DNA from: Pseudomonas sp. GD04091
GTDB taxonomy: Bacteria > Pseudomonadota > Gammaproteobacteria > Pseudomonadales > Pseudomonadaceae
DNA length: 64,000 nt
Reading direction: 5' to 3'
NCBI RefSeq assembly: GCF_029836165.1
Contig: NZ_JAOEBG010000006.1
Coordinates: 186,001-250,000 of the forward strand
Positions 55,228-63,014 of the stretch are shown here, one piece after another. The position numbers and the translations under genes are program-made. The notes beneath the pieces were generated by a model. The model had not been told where the DNA came from. It searched no databases and worked only from the letters and a program-made list of their open reading frames with translations. The number at the start of each line of letters is the position of its first letter. The first letter of the stretch is position 1.

Positions 55228-56793
55228 ATGCGTAACAACCAGCCGATTACCCAGAGAGAACGGACTTTCCCTGCCCAGCAGCGGTTGATCTCCACCACCA
55301 ACGCCAAAGGCGTGATCACCTACTGCAACGATGCCTTCATCGAGATCAGCGGTTTCTCCCGCGAGGAACTGATGGGCGCACCGCACAATCTGGTGCGCCA
55401 CCCCGACGTACCGCCGGCGGTGTTCGCCCACATGTGGCAGACCCTCAAGCAGGGCCTGCCGTGGATGGGCATCGTCAAGAACCGCTGCAGGTCGGGCGAC
55501 CATTACTGGGTCAACGCCTACGTCACGCCGATCTTCGACAACAACCAGGTGGTCGGCTACGAGTCGGTCCGGGTCAAGCCCACCGCCGAGCAGATCCGCC
55601 GCGCCGAAGGCCTGTACCAGCGCATCAACCAGGGCAAGTCGGCCATCCCGAAACGTGACAAGTGGCTACCGGTGCTGCAGGACTGGCTGCCGTTCATCCT
55701 CGTCAGTCAGATCGGCTTCCTCATCGGCAACTGGCTCGGCCACTCCTGGGGCTTCGCCCTGGCCGCCGGCCTGTCGGTGCCGCTCGGCCTGCTCGGGCTG
55801 AGCTGGCAGCAGCGCGGCCTCAAGCGCCTGCTGCGCCTGGCCGAGCAGACCACCTCCGACCCGCTGATCGCGCAGATGTACACCGACAGCCGCGGCGTCC
55901 AGGCACGCCTGGAAATGGCCATGCTCAGCCAGGATGCACGGATGAAGACCTGCCTGACCCGCCTGCAGGACAGCGCCGAGCAGCTCAGCGACCAGGCCCG
56001 CCAGTCCGATGCCCTCGCCCACCAGAGCTCATCCGGCCTGGAGCGTCAGCGCGTGGAAACCGAACAGGTCGCCGCGGCCGTCAACCAGATGGCCGCCACC
56101 ACGCAGGAAGTGGCCAATCACGTCCAGCGCACCGCCGACGCCACCCAGGAAGCCAATCGCCTGACCAGCCAGGGCCGCAACATCGCCGGTGAAACCCGCG
56201 ATGCCATCGAGCGACTGTCCGCCGCCGTGGGCGAGACCGGGCTGACCGTCACCCAACTGGCCAAGGACAGCGACGAGATCGGTGGCGTGGTCGATGTGAT
56301 CAAAGGCATCGCCGACCAGACCAACCTGCTGGCGCTCAACGCTGCGATCGAAGCGGCGCGCGCCGGCGAAATGGGCCGAGGCTTTGCCGTGGTCGCCGAC
56401 GAGGTACGTCAGCTGGCCCAGCGCACCGCTGAATCCACCGGGCAGATCCACACCCTGATCGCCAAGCTGCAACAAACCGCCAACAACGCGGTGCAGACCA
56501 TGGAGACCGGTCACCGCCAGGCCCAGGAGGGCGTCGAGCGGGTCATGGAGGCCGACCAGGCGCTGGTGGGCATCAGCGAGGCCGTGGCCAACATCACCGA
56601 CATGGCGACCCAGATCGCCGCCGCCACCGAAGAGCAGAGCGCGGTGGCCGAGGAGATCAGCCGCAACATCAGCACCATCGCCGACCTCGCCGACCAGACC
56701 TCTGGCCAGGCCCAACGCTCGGCGCTGCTCAGCGAAGAGCTGACCAGCACGGCGGGCACCCAATACTCGCTGGTCGAGCGCTTCAACCGCTGA
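55228..56793 (+). CDS. aer: Energy-taxis receptor Aer (PAS-MCP)
   Basis: Senses electron-transport/redox state through FAD on its PAS domain and steers swimming via CheA. The 521-residue protein starts at ATG 55228. PAS domain about 10-120, with [22 protein letters not shown] in pattern and the FAD-site Trp/Asn region [21 protein letters not shown] hydrophobic hairpin (about 155-200) anchors it without a periplasmic domain. The signalling hairpin is [20 protein letters not shown]. The genomic place next to acnA matches the pseudomonad aer/aer2 locus. Confidence 0.93.
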   Translation: MRNNQPITQRERTFPAQQRLISTTNAKGVITYCNDAFIEISGFSREELMGAPHNLVRHPDVPPAVFAHMWQTLKQGLPWMGIVKNRCRSGDHYWVNAYVTPIFDNNQVVGYESVRVKPTAEQIRRAEGLYQRINQGKSAIPKRDKWLPVLQDWLPFILVSQIGFLIGNWLGHSWGFALAAGLSVPLGLLGLSWQQRGLKRLLRLAEQTTSDPLIAQMYTDSRGVQARLEMAMLSQDARMKTCLTRLQDSAEQLSDQARQSDALAHQSSSGLERQRVETEQVAAAVNQMAATTQEVANHVQRTADATQEANRLTSQGRNIAGETRDAIERLSAAVGETGLTVTQLAKDSDEIGGVVDVIKGIADQTNLLALNAAIEAARAGEMGRGFAVVADEVRQLAQRTAESTGQIHTLIAKLQQTANNAVQTMETGHRQAQEGVERVMEADQALVGISEAVANITDMATQIAAATEEQSAVAEEISRNISTIADLADQTSGQAQRSALLSEELTSTAGTQYSLVERFNR

Positions 56794-56807
56794 AATCTAC
56801 GGACGCT

Positions 56808-56875
56808 ATCGCGGGGCAAGCCCGCTGCCACAGGTCCAACGTACCGGCCCTGTGGCAGCGGGCTTGCCCCGCGAT
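56808..56875. repeat. REP palindrome pair
   Basis: ATCGCGGGGCAAGCCCGC TGCCACA and its inverse TGTGGCAGCGGGCTTGCCCCGCGAT, 27 bp arms around a loop of about 18 bases. It lies between the converging aer and RluA-type genes. Confidence 0.9.
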
Positions 56876-56880
56876 GCCTT

Positions 56881-57768
56881 TTACCAGTCGAGCTTCAGGC
56901 GGCTCTCGAAATAGCGCGCCTCGCCCGTCAACGGGTCGTCAAAACGCAGGCTGTGGGCCAACAGCTTCAGTGGCCGCGCGTAATCGTCCTGCTCATCGAG
57001 CAGTTGCGGATAGAACGGGTCGTTGCAGATCCCCGCGCCCAGCGCCGCCATGTGCACACGCAGTTGGTGGGTCTTGCCGGTAATCGGTGACAGGCCATAG
57101 CGCCACAGCCCGCCCTTCTTCTCCAGCACGCAAGCGTGGGTTTCGCTGTTGTCGGCCCCGTCCACCTCCTGCATGCGAAAGAACGGCTCGCCATGGGCCA
57201 GGCGGCTGCGGTGCACCAGCGGATAGTCATGCTGCGGCATGGCGGCGGCGATCGCCTGGTAGTGTTTGTCGATGCGCCGCTCGGGGAACAGGCGCTGATA
57301 GGCACCGCGGCTCTGCGGGTTGGCAGAGAACAGCACCAGCCCGGCGGTGTGTCGATCGATGCGGTGCAGCGGCACCAGATGCGGGTTGTCCAGGCGCCGG
57401 ATCAACCGACGCAGCAGCGTCTGCTCGACGTACTCGCCGGTGGGCGTGACCGGCAGGAAGTGCGGCTTGTCCGCCACCACCAGGTGCTCGTCGACATGCA
57501 GGATCTCTTCCTGCACAGGGATCACTTTTTCATTGGGCACTTCACGGAAGTAGTGCAGGCGCATGCCCTGGCGATAGCGGGTGTCCGCCGCAATGGGCTG
57601 ACCCTCGGCATTCAGTACCCGCCCTCGGGCGAAGCGATCGAGCCACTGCTCACGACCGATACCCTTGAAATGGTCGCACAGGCAGTCGAGCACGGTCGCC
57701 CAGGGCCCCGGTGGCAGGCATACGGTACTGGCTTGCTGGCGGGCGGGGTCGAAAGGCGTGGTCATCAT
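56881..57768 (-). CDS. RluA-family RNA pseudouridine synthase
   Basis: A 295-residue protein. The family motif with catalytic Asp is present as PLHRIDRHTAGLVLFS (usual HRLDxxTSG). KPHFLPVTPTGEYVEQTL precedes it, and ITGKTHQLRVHMAALG follows. The N-terminal ~80 residues replace an S4 domain with an unrelated extension. The substitution pattern (HRID, PHFLPVTP) marks the RluA branch without an assigned RNA target. ATG 57765 is an equally good start. Confidence 0.88.
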   Translation of the reverse strand: MMTTPFDPARQQASTVCLPPGPWATVLDCLCDHFKGIGREQWLDRFARGRVLNAEGQPIAADTRYRQGMRLHYFREVPNEKVIPVQEEILHVDEHLVVADKPHFLPVTPTGEYVEQTLLRRLIRRLDNPHLVPLHRIDRHTAGLVLFSANPQSRGAYQRLFPERRIDKHYQAIAAAMPQHDYPLVHRSRLAHGEPFFRMQEVDGADNSETHACVLEKKGGLWRYGLSPITGKTHQLRVHMAALGAGICNDPFYPQLLDEQDDYARPLKLLAHSLRFDDPLTGEARYFESRLKLDW

Positions 57769-57814
57769 CGGGCTCGATTCTGCGGGGCAGGCATTATCCC
57801 CTACCCCGCGCCCC

Positions 57815-58123
57815 TCAACCAGCCTCGCTGGCCGGTTCGCAGCGCGCCTTCAGCCAACGCAACACCTGCACCGCATCCCAGCGGCCCGGATCGTAGAGCG
57901 CGTAGCTCAGCCCCTGGTACCCCACCACATCCAGAGGGCGGTGGAAGCCGGCGCGCTGGAACAACGCCTCGATCTCGGCGAAGCAGGTGTTGAAATGGAC
58001 TTTGCCGAACGGGGTTCGCTCATCGGTGACGATGCCATCGAGGCGCAGTTCCAGCACCGCCTCGCACACACGCTCGGGCGGCATGTGGTTGATGCTGTAC
58101 TTGAGTTGCTCGACATTGAGCAT
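57815..58123 (-). CDS. DUF1652 protein
   Basis: A 102-residue small soluble protein from ATG 58123 (MLNVEQLKYSINHMPPERVCEAV). LRLDGIVTDERTPFGKVHFNTCF and VQVLRWLKARCEP follow. I recognise a pseudomonad family called DUF1652 and know no function. It has no membrane segment and no metal motif. The frame extends 24 codons further upstream, but without a ribosome site. Confidence 0.75.
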   Translation of the reverse strand: MLNVEQLKYSINHMPPERVCEAVLELRLDGIVTDERTPFGKVHFNTCFAEIEALFQRAGFHRPLDVVGYQGLSYALYDPGRWDAVQVLRWLKARCEPASEAG

Positions 58124-58191
58124 GGCTTCACCTCGGATACTGTATTTATATACAGCATACGGAGCGAGCCGTCCCGCCGTCAATGCGCGGC

Positions 58192-58449
58192 TCAACCCAG
58201 GAAGGCCACCACCTGCTCGGCATCGAACGGCCAGGCCAGCTCGGCCCCGGTGTCACAACGGCGCAGCACCGGGATACTCAGGCCGTAGCGCTCGAACAGC
58301 GCCTCGCTGTCAGCGATATCGATCAGCTCGACCATCAGGCCATGCTCGACGAACGGCATGAGCAAGGCCTCGGCCACTTCACACAGGTGACACCCGACGG
58401 TGCCGAACAGTTGGGTTTCAGGGAGCATGCAGGCATCCGCAAATCGCAT
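58192..58449 (-). CDS. Glutaredoxin-like protein
   Basis: An 85-residue thioredoxin-fold protein, or 78 residues if ATG 58428 is used (MLPETQLFGTVGCHLCEV). The redox motif is C-H-L-C near the N-terminus and the cis-Pro is in LSIPVLRRCDTG. The last strand/helix is WPFDAEQVVAFLG. It resembles the DUF836/YbbN-type short glutaredoxins. There is no obvious functional partner nearby. Confidence 0.85.
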   Translation of the reverse strand: MRFADACMLPETQLFGTVGCHLCEVAEALLMPFVEHGLMVELIDIADSEALFERYGLSIPVLRRCDTGAELAWPFDAEQVVAFLG

Positions 58450-58500
58450 GAATGGATGCTCATTCTAGGTCCCTGTCCGCCACCGCGCACCTGACCTGGC

Positions 58501-59709
58501 TCAATCCTGACTGGTGGCGCCGATCCGATGCAGCGAGAGATCCGCGCCCTGGAACTCCTGCTCGTGGCTCAGGCGCAGGCCATGCAGCGCCTTGATCAGG
58601 CCGTACACGGCAAACCCACCGACCAGCGCCACCGCCACTCCTGCCAGACTGCCCAGCAACTGGCTGACCAGGCTGACCCCGCCCAGCCCACCCAGGGCTA
58701 CCTGCCCGAACGCACCACAGGCGATGCCACCCCACACGCCGCACACACCATGCAGCGGCCATACCCCGAGCACGTCATCGATCTTCCAGCGGTTCTGCGC
58801 CGCCGTGAAACACCAGACAAACAGACCTCCCGCCACCAGTCCGGTGACCAGCGCCCCCACCGGGTGCATCAGGTCGGACCCGGCGCACACCGCCACCAGG
58901 CCCGCCAACGGGCCGTTGTGCAGGAACCCGGGGTCGTTGCGCCCGGCCAGCAACGCCGACAGCGTGCCACCCACCATGGCCATCAGCGAATTGATCGCCA
59001 CCAGCCCGCTCACCCCCTGCAGGGTCTGCGCACTCATGACGTTGAAGCCGAACCAGCCGATGATCAGGATCCACGATCCCAGTGCCAGGAACGGAATGCT
59101 CGACGGCGCGAACGCCACCAGACGCCCGTCGCGGTAGCGGCCACGGCGCGCGCCCAGCAACAGTACCGCCGCCAGCGCCAGCCAACCGCCCATGGCATGC
59201 ACCACCACGGAGCCGGCGAAGTCATGGAACGGTGCGCCGAAGCGCGCCTGCAACCAGGCCTGGAAACCCAGGTTGCCGTTCCACACCACCCCTTCGAAGA
59301 ACGGATAGATGAACGCCACGATCAACGCCGTCGCGCACAACTGCGGCACGAAACGCGCCCGCTCGGCGATTCCGCCGGAAACGATCGCCGGGATGGCCGC
59401 GGCGAAGGTCAGCAGGAAGAAGCATTTGACCAGCGCATAGCCGTGATCGCTGGCCAGCACCGCCGCAGGCTGAAGAAAGCTCACGCCATAGGCGATCCAG
59501 TAGCCGATGAAGAAGTACACCAGCGCCGAGACGGCGAAGTCGCTGAGAATCTTCGACAAGGCGTTGACCTGGTTCTTGTGGCGCACGGTGCCGACCTCGA
59601 GGAAGGCGAACCCCGCGTGCATGGCCAGGACCAGGATCGCGCCCATGAGGATGAACAGAGTGTTGGAGCCATGGACCAGAGAGTCCATCGCGCTGTGCAT
59701 GTTTTCCAT
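58501..59709 (-). CDS. Ammonium transporter (Amt family)
   Basis: A channel-like carrier for NH4+/NH3 in the inner membrane. ATG 59709 gives 402 residues starting MENMHSAMDSLVHGSNTLF; the longer frame adds 68 residues rich in basic and polar amino acids and is not credible. Eleven membrane helices are expected. The pore twin histidines appear in VVVHAMGGWLAL and WPLHGVCGVWGG. A typical Amt NxGxQ-like NGNLGFQAW is present. There is no signal peptide and no adjacent glnK, so it differs from the glnK-amtB operon and may be a second paralogue. Confidence 0.92.
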   Translation of the reverse strand: MENMHSAMDSLVHGSNTLFILMGAILVLAMHAGFAFLEVGTVRHKNQVNALSKILSDFAVSALVYFFIGYWIAYGVSFLQPAAVLASDHGYALVKCFFLLTFAAAIPAIVSGGIAERARFVPQLCATALIVAFIYPFFEGVVWNGNLGFQAWLQARFGAPFHDFAGSVVVHAMGGWLALAAVLLLGARRGRYRDGRLVAFAPSSIPFLALGSWILIIGWFGFNVMSAQTLQGVSGLVAINSLMAMVGGTLSALLAGRNDPGFLHNGPLAGLVAVCAGSDLMHPVGALVTGLVAGGLFVWCFTAAQNRWKIDDVLGVWPLHGVCGVWGGIACGAFGQVALGGLGGVSLVSQLLGSLAGVAVALVGGFAVYGLIKALHGLRLSHEQEFQGADLSLHRIGATSQD

Positions 59710-60011
59710 GAAGTGGCAGACCTGCAAAAAGGCACCAGGACAGTTCAAGAACCGGCATCCCTGCACCTGATCGGTGCCAGGCCCCTGCCCTGTTTCGATG
59801 ACCGGGCGGTACCTGCGTGGTTTTTTCTTGGGTTTGTCGTGGATTGGGTTAAGGTTTATCGGTATCTGCACTGGCAGCGCATGGTTTCGGCGCAAACCCT
59901 GGCGGACACGCACCGCTTTTTAGCAAGCGCCGTACCAACACATTCCGCTGAACCTTCCGCGCCCTTGATCACTCGAAATAGCCACATACATCCACAGGGA
60001 GAGGCCCACTC
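59710..60011. other. 302-bp divergent intergenic region
   Basis: Holds the promoters of the ammonium transporter and of the yqjD-like operon. Hairpin GGTTCTTGAACTG-type sequence aside, nothing firm is visible. No canonical sigma-54 -24/-12 pair could be placed for the transporter. The ribosome site GGGAGAGG lies before the yqjD-like ATG. Confidence 0.5.
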
Positions 60012-60323
60012 ATGGCCAGCAAATCGGCAAAGACTGCACAAGACATATTGATGGCTGACTTCCAGGCCCTGGTCCGCGACACCGAAAAGCTGCTCGCCGA
60101 CACTGCCAACCTGGCCGGCGACCAGGCCGATGAGCTGCGTGAGCAGATCCACGAGCGCCTGGTCCAGGCCCGCGAGACCCTGCAGCTGACTCAGGACTCG
60201 GTACGTCAAAGAGGCCAGGCCGCCCTCGGCAACGCCGAGCAGTATGTGCAGGAGAACCCCTGGCAGGCGATCGGCATCGCCGCAGGTGTTGGCCTGCTGA
60301 TCGGTCTGCTGGCCAAGCGCTGA
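60012..60323 (+). CDS. YqjD/ElaB-like (DUF883) inner-membrane protein
   Basis: A 103-residue protein with a long charged helix (about 10-80) and one C-terminal membrane helix (PWQAIGIAAGVGLLIGLLAKR, in pattern), the ElaB/YqjD/YgaM layout. In E. coli these tail-anchored proteins bind ribosomes in stationary phase. It heads a three-gene operon with yqjE-like and yqjK-like genes (gap 9 bp). Confidence 0.9.
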   Translation: MASKSAKTAQDILMADFQALVRDTEKLLADTANLAGDQADELREQIHERLVQARETLQLTQDSVRQRGQAALGNAEQYVQENPWQAIGIAAGVGLLIGLLAKR

Positions 60324-60332
60324 GGAACCTTC

Positions 60333-60704
60333 ATGGACAACGACGCCATCGGCGCCAGCGCTTCCGGCAGGCGCCTGGGCGCGGCCGTGCTGGGGCTGCT
60401 GCACAGCCACATCGAACTGTTCGGCATCGAATTGCAGGAACAGAAGGCCCGGACCCTCAGCCTGCTGCTGTTCGCCGGCCTGGCGCTGGTGTTCGCCCTG
60501 CTGCTGCTGACCGCCTTGTCGGGATTGGTTCTGGTGCTGCTGTGGGACAGTTATCGGCTGGCCGGGATCATCGGCCTGTGCGTGTTCTACGGGATCGCCG
60601 CGCTGTATTGCGGCCTGCGCCTGAAGGCCGCGGTGTTCGACGAATCGTCGCCGTTCCACGCCACCCTCGAGGAACTGGCCAAGGATCGGGAGCGCCTGCT
60701 ATGA
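60333..60704 (+). CDS. YqjE-like (phage-holin-like) membrane protein
   Basis: A 123-residue protein with two membrane helices (LSLLLFAGLALVFALLLLTAL and RLAGIIGLCVFYGIAALYCG, in pattern) and short cytoplasmic ends. It matches the phage holin superfamily III/YqjE group by size and spacing; its role is unknown. The last codons overlap the start of the next gene through ATGA. Confidence 0.86.
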   Translation: MDNDAIGASASGRRLGAAVLGLLHSHIELFGIELQEQKARTLSLLLFAGLALVFALLLLTALSGLVLVLLWDSYRLAGIIGLCVFYGIAALYCGLRLKAAVFDESSPFHATLEELAKDRERLL

Positions 60705-61030
60705 GCCTGCCTGAACTGCCCGATACCCGTAACCCGCGGGAGCTGCGCAAGGCGTTGTTGCGCCTGCGCATGGAGATGCATCGCCAGCAGATCCGCCACG
60801 AATCAGGCCAACTGCTGGAACCGGTCCGCCGCCTGCGCGGCATGGGCAGCTCGTTCGGCGAAGGCATGGGGGTCAAGCATGGCTCGCTGTGGGGAATCGT
60901 CGGCGTCGTCGCGCTGGGGTTCCTCACCGGCAAAGGCGTGCGCAGCGGCAACCTGGTACGCCTGGTGCGCCTTGGCAGCAGTCTGGTGCCCTTGATCCGC
61001 CTGCTCCTTGGCAACACCCGCCGCCCTTGA
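60701..61030 (+). CDS. YqjK-like small membrane protein
   Basis: A 109-residue protein starting at ATG 60701 within the yqjE-like stop (ATGA overlap). The N-terminal half is a basic helix (LRKALLRLRMEMHRQQIRHES). A hydrophobic segment HGSLWGIVGVVALGFLTGKG and a second weak one (VRLGSSLVPLIRLLLGN) follow. The position in the yqjD-E-K order suggests YqjK, but sequence similarity is weak. It may be peripheral or single-pass. Confidence 0.78.
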   Translation: MSLPELPDTRNPRELRKALLRLRMEMHRQQIRHESGQLLEPVRRLRGMGSSFGEGMGVKHGSLWGIVGVVALGFLTGKGVRSGNLVRLVRLGSSLVPLIRLLLGNTRRP

Positions 61031-61108
61031 AGCCTGGGTGCGTCCGGCGCTTGCGCCGGCGCGCCAGACACCGGAAGCTATCCCGATTCTACGATGGGAG
61101 AACAAGCC

Positions 61109-62440
61109 TTGGACTGGCAAACCCTGCTGACCCGCGAACGCCTGGGCAAGGCCCTCTACAGCCCTGAAGAGCTCGGCCGCAGCCCGTTTCACAAAGACCA
61201 CGACCGCATCATCTTCTCGGGCGCCTTCCGCCGCCTCGGACGCAAGACCCAGGTGCATCCGGTTTCCAGCAACGACCATATCCACACCCGCCTCACCCAC
61301 TCCCTGGAAGTCAGCTGCGTCGGCCGCTCGCTCGGAATGCGGGTCGGCGAAACCCTGCGTGGCCAATTACCGGATTGGTGTGAGCCCAGCGATCTGGGCA
61401 TGATCGTGCAGTCCGCCTGCCTGGCCCATGACATCGGCAATCCGCCGTTCGGCCACTCGGGAGAAGATGCAATTCGCCACTGGTTCCAGCAGGCCGCGGG
61501 GCGAGGCTGGCTGGACGACATGAGCGACGACCAGCGCGCCGATTTCCTCAACTTCGAAGGCAATGCCCAGGGCTTTCGCGTCCTCACCCAGCTCGAATAC
61601 CACCAGTTCGACGGTGGCACGCGCCTGACCTACGCCACCCTCGGCGCCTATCTCAAGTATCCCTGGACCTCGCGCCACGCCGATGCACTGGGCTACAAGA
61701 AACACAAGTTCGGCTGCTACCAGAGCGAACTGGGCCTGCTCGAACAGATTGCCGGCAAACTTGGCCTGCCACAGCTCGAGGACCAGCGCTGGGCGCGCCA
61801 TCCGCTGGTGTACCTGATGGAGGCTGCCGATGACATCTGCTACGCCCTGATCGACCTCGAGGACGGCCTGGAAATGGACCTGCTGCAGTACGCCGAAGTC
61901 GAGGCGCTGCTGCTGGACCTGGTCGGTGACGACCTGCCGGAAACCTACCGCCAGCTCGGCCCCGGCGAATCGCGTCGACGCAAGCTGGCGATCCTGCGCG
62001 GCAAGGCCATCGAGCACCTGACCAATGCCGCCGCCCAGGCCTTCGTCGAGCAGCAGGATGCCCTGCTGGCCGGTCGCCTGCCGGGCGACCTGGTCGAACA
62101 CATGCACGGCCCCGCGCAACATTGCGTTCTCCAGGCCAAGGACATGGCGCGCAAGAAGATCTTCCAGGACAAACGCAAGACCCTCCATGAGATCGGTGCC
62201 TACACCACCCTGGAGATTCTGCTCAATACCTTCTGCAGCGCGGCACTGGAGCAGCACGGTGGGCGTACACCGTCCTTCAAGAGTCGGCGCGTGCTGGACC
62301 TGATCGGCAACAATGCCCCCGACCCACAGGGCTCGTTGCATGCCGCCTTCTTGCGCATGATCGACTTCATTGCCGGCATGACCGACAGCTATGCCAGCGA
62401 AATGGCGCTGGAAATGACCGGGCGCTCCAGTTCCAAATGA
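61109..62440 (+). CDS. dgt: Deoxyguanosinetriphosphate triphosphohydrolase-like protein
   Basis: HD-superfamily dNTPase that releases triphosphate from dGTP and related nucleotides. I choose TTG 61109 (443 residues, [14 protein letters not shown]) because GGGAGA lies 8 bp before it; ATG 61094 would add five residues and has no ribosome site. The HD metal ligands are in [30 protein letters not shown] and the later Asp in [16 protein letters not shown]. It is the last intact core gene before the island. Confidence 0.9.
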   Translation: MDWQTLLTRERLGKALYSPEELGRSPFHKDHDRIIFSGAFRRLGRKTQVHPVSSNDHIHTRLTHSLEVSCVGRSLGMRVGETLRGQLPDWCEPSDLGMIVQSACLAHDIGNPPFGHSGEDAIRHWFQQAAGRGWLDDMSDDQRADFLNFEGNAQGFRVLTQLEYHQFDGGTRLTYATLGAYLKYPWTSRHADALGYKKHKFGCYQSELGLLEQIAGKLGLPQLEDQRWARHPLVYLMEAADDICYALIDLEDGLEMDLLQYAEVEALLLDLVGDDLPETYRQLGPGESRRRKLAILRGKAIEHLTNAAAQAFVEQQDALLAGRLPGDLVEHMHGPAQHCVLQAKDMARKKIFQDKRKTLHEIGAYTTLEILLNTFCSAALEQHGGRTPSFKSRRVLDLIGNNAPDPQGSLHAAFLRMIDFIAGMTDSYASEMALEMTGRSSSK

Positions 62441-62446
62441 ACCTGT

Positions 62447-62476
62447 GGCGACGGCAGATCGATGTTTGCCGTCGCC
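62447..62476 (+). terminator. Hairpin after dgt
   Basis: GGCGACGGCA (62447-62456), 10-base loop, TGCCGTCGCC (62467-62476). It is a strong stem just behind the dgt stop. A T run is present only about 15 bp further on. Confidence 0.6.
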
Positions 62477-62720
62477 CCACTATCTTGCAGGATTTTTCCC
62501 ACAAACAGCTTCATTATCTAAACGAACAAGCATTCATCAGTTCGCAAAGTTACAAAAGCCTCATCTACCGTACATACTTTCCACACTCTTCGTAGCAGTA
62601 TTTATCGCCAACCGTAAGCAAATTCCTATATCTGGTATTTGGCATAACCTTCCCTGCAAACCGCTATCCAACTGAGCTAATGTGCCGACTGCCTTAGCCT
62701 TGTTGCATGGAATGTTGAAT

Positions 62721-62885
62721 ATGTACTCAGTATTTATCGTTGACGACCACCCCGTTATCCGATTGGCCATCCGGATGCTGCTGGAAAATCAGGGCTACAC
62801 GATTGTCGGTGAATCGGACAATGGCGTGGATGCCATGCAGATGATTCGCGAGGCCCGCCCTGACCTGGTCATTTATTTTTTCTAG
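62721..62885 (+). pseudogene. Response-regulator gene truncated at its phosphoacceptor site
   Basis: ATG 62721 encodes MYSVFIVDDHPVIRLAIRML in the form of a LuxR/BvgA-type receiver domain, including the acidic pair D8-D9 and GESDNGVDAMQMI. After ARPDLVI the expected continuation is LDI with the phosphoacceptor Asp; instead the frame reads YFF and stops at 62885. About 54 of roughly 210 residues remain, so the regulator is inactive unless rejoined elsewhere. The break coincides with a drop in GC content, pointing to insertion of foreign DNA. Confidence 0.8.
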
Positions 62886-62961
62886 ACACAGGTACATGAC
62901 ACTGATTATTTTTCATATTTAACAATGAGATACTAAATTCCTTGACACCGCAATTTGACAC
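62885..62961. repeat. Two pairs of GACAC direct repeats with 13-bp period
   Basis: GACAC starts at 62885, 62898, 62944 and 62957. The intervals are 13, 46 and 13 bp. The second pair is longer: TTGACACC at 62942-62949 and 62955-62962. They lie between the truncated regulator and the first island gene, where a recombinase would bind its attachment site. Confidence 0.7.
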
Positions 62962-63014
62962 CACACAATGATGGTCTAGCCTGAAGTGGGACTTAACTCG
63001 CAGAGGCTAGGGCT

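Noticed and set aside
59719-59785. Sigma-54 (-24/-12) promoter for the ammonium transporter
   Set aside because: Two GG...GC pairs exist on the minus strand but with 9- and 12-bp gaps instead of the required 10, so neither is a credible RpoN site.
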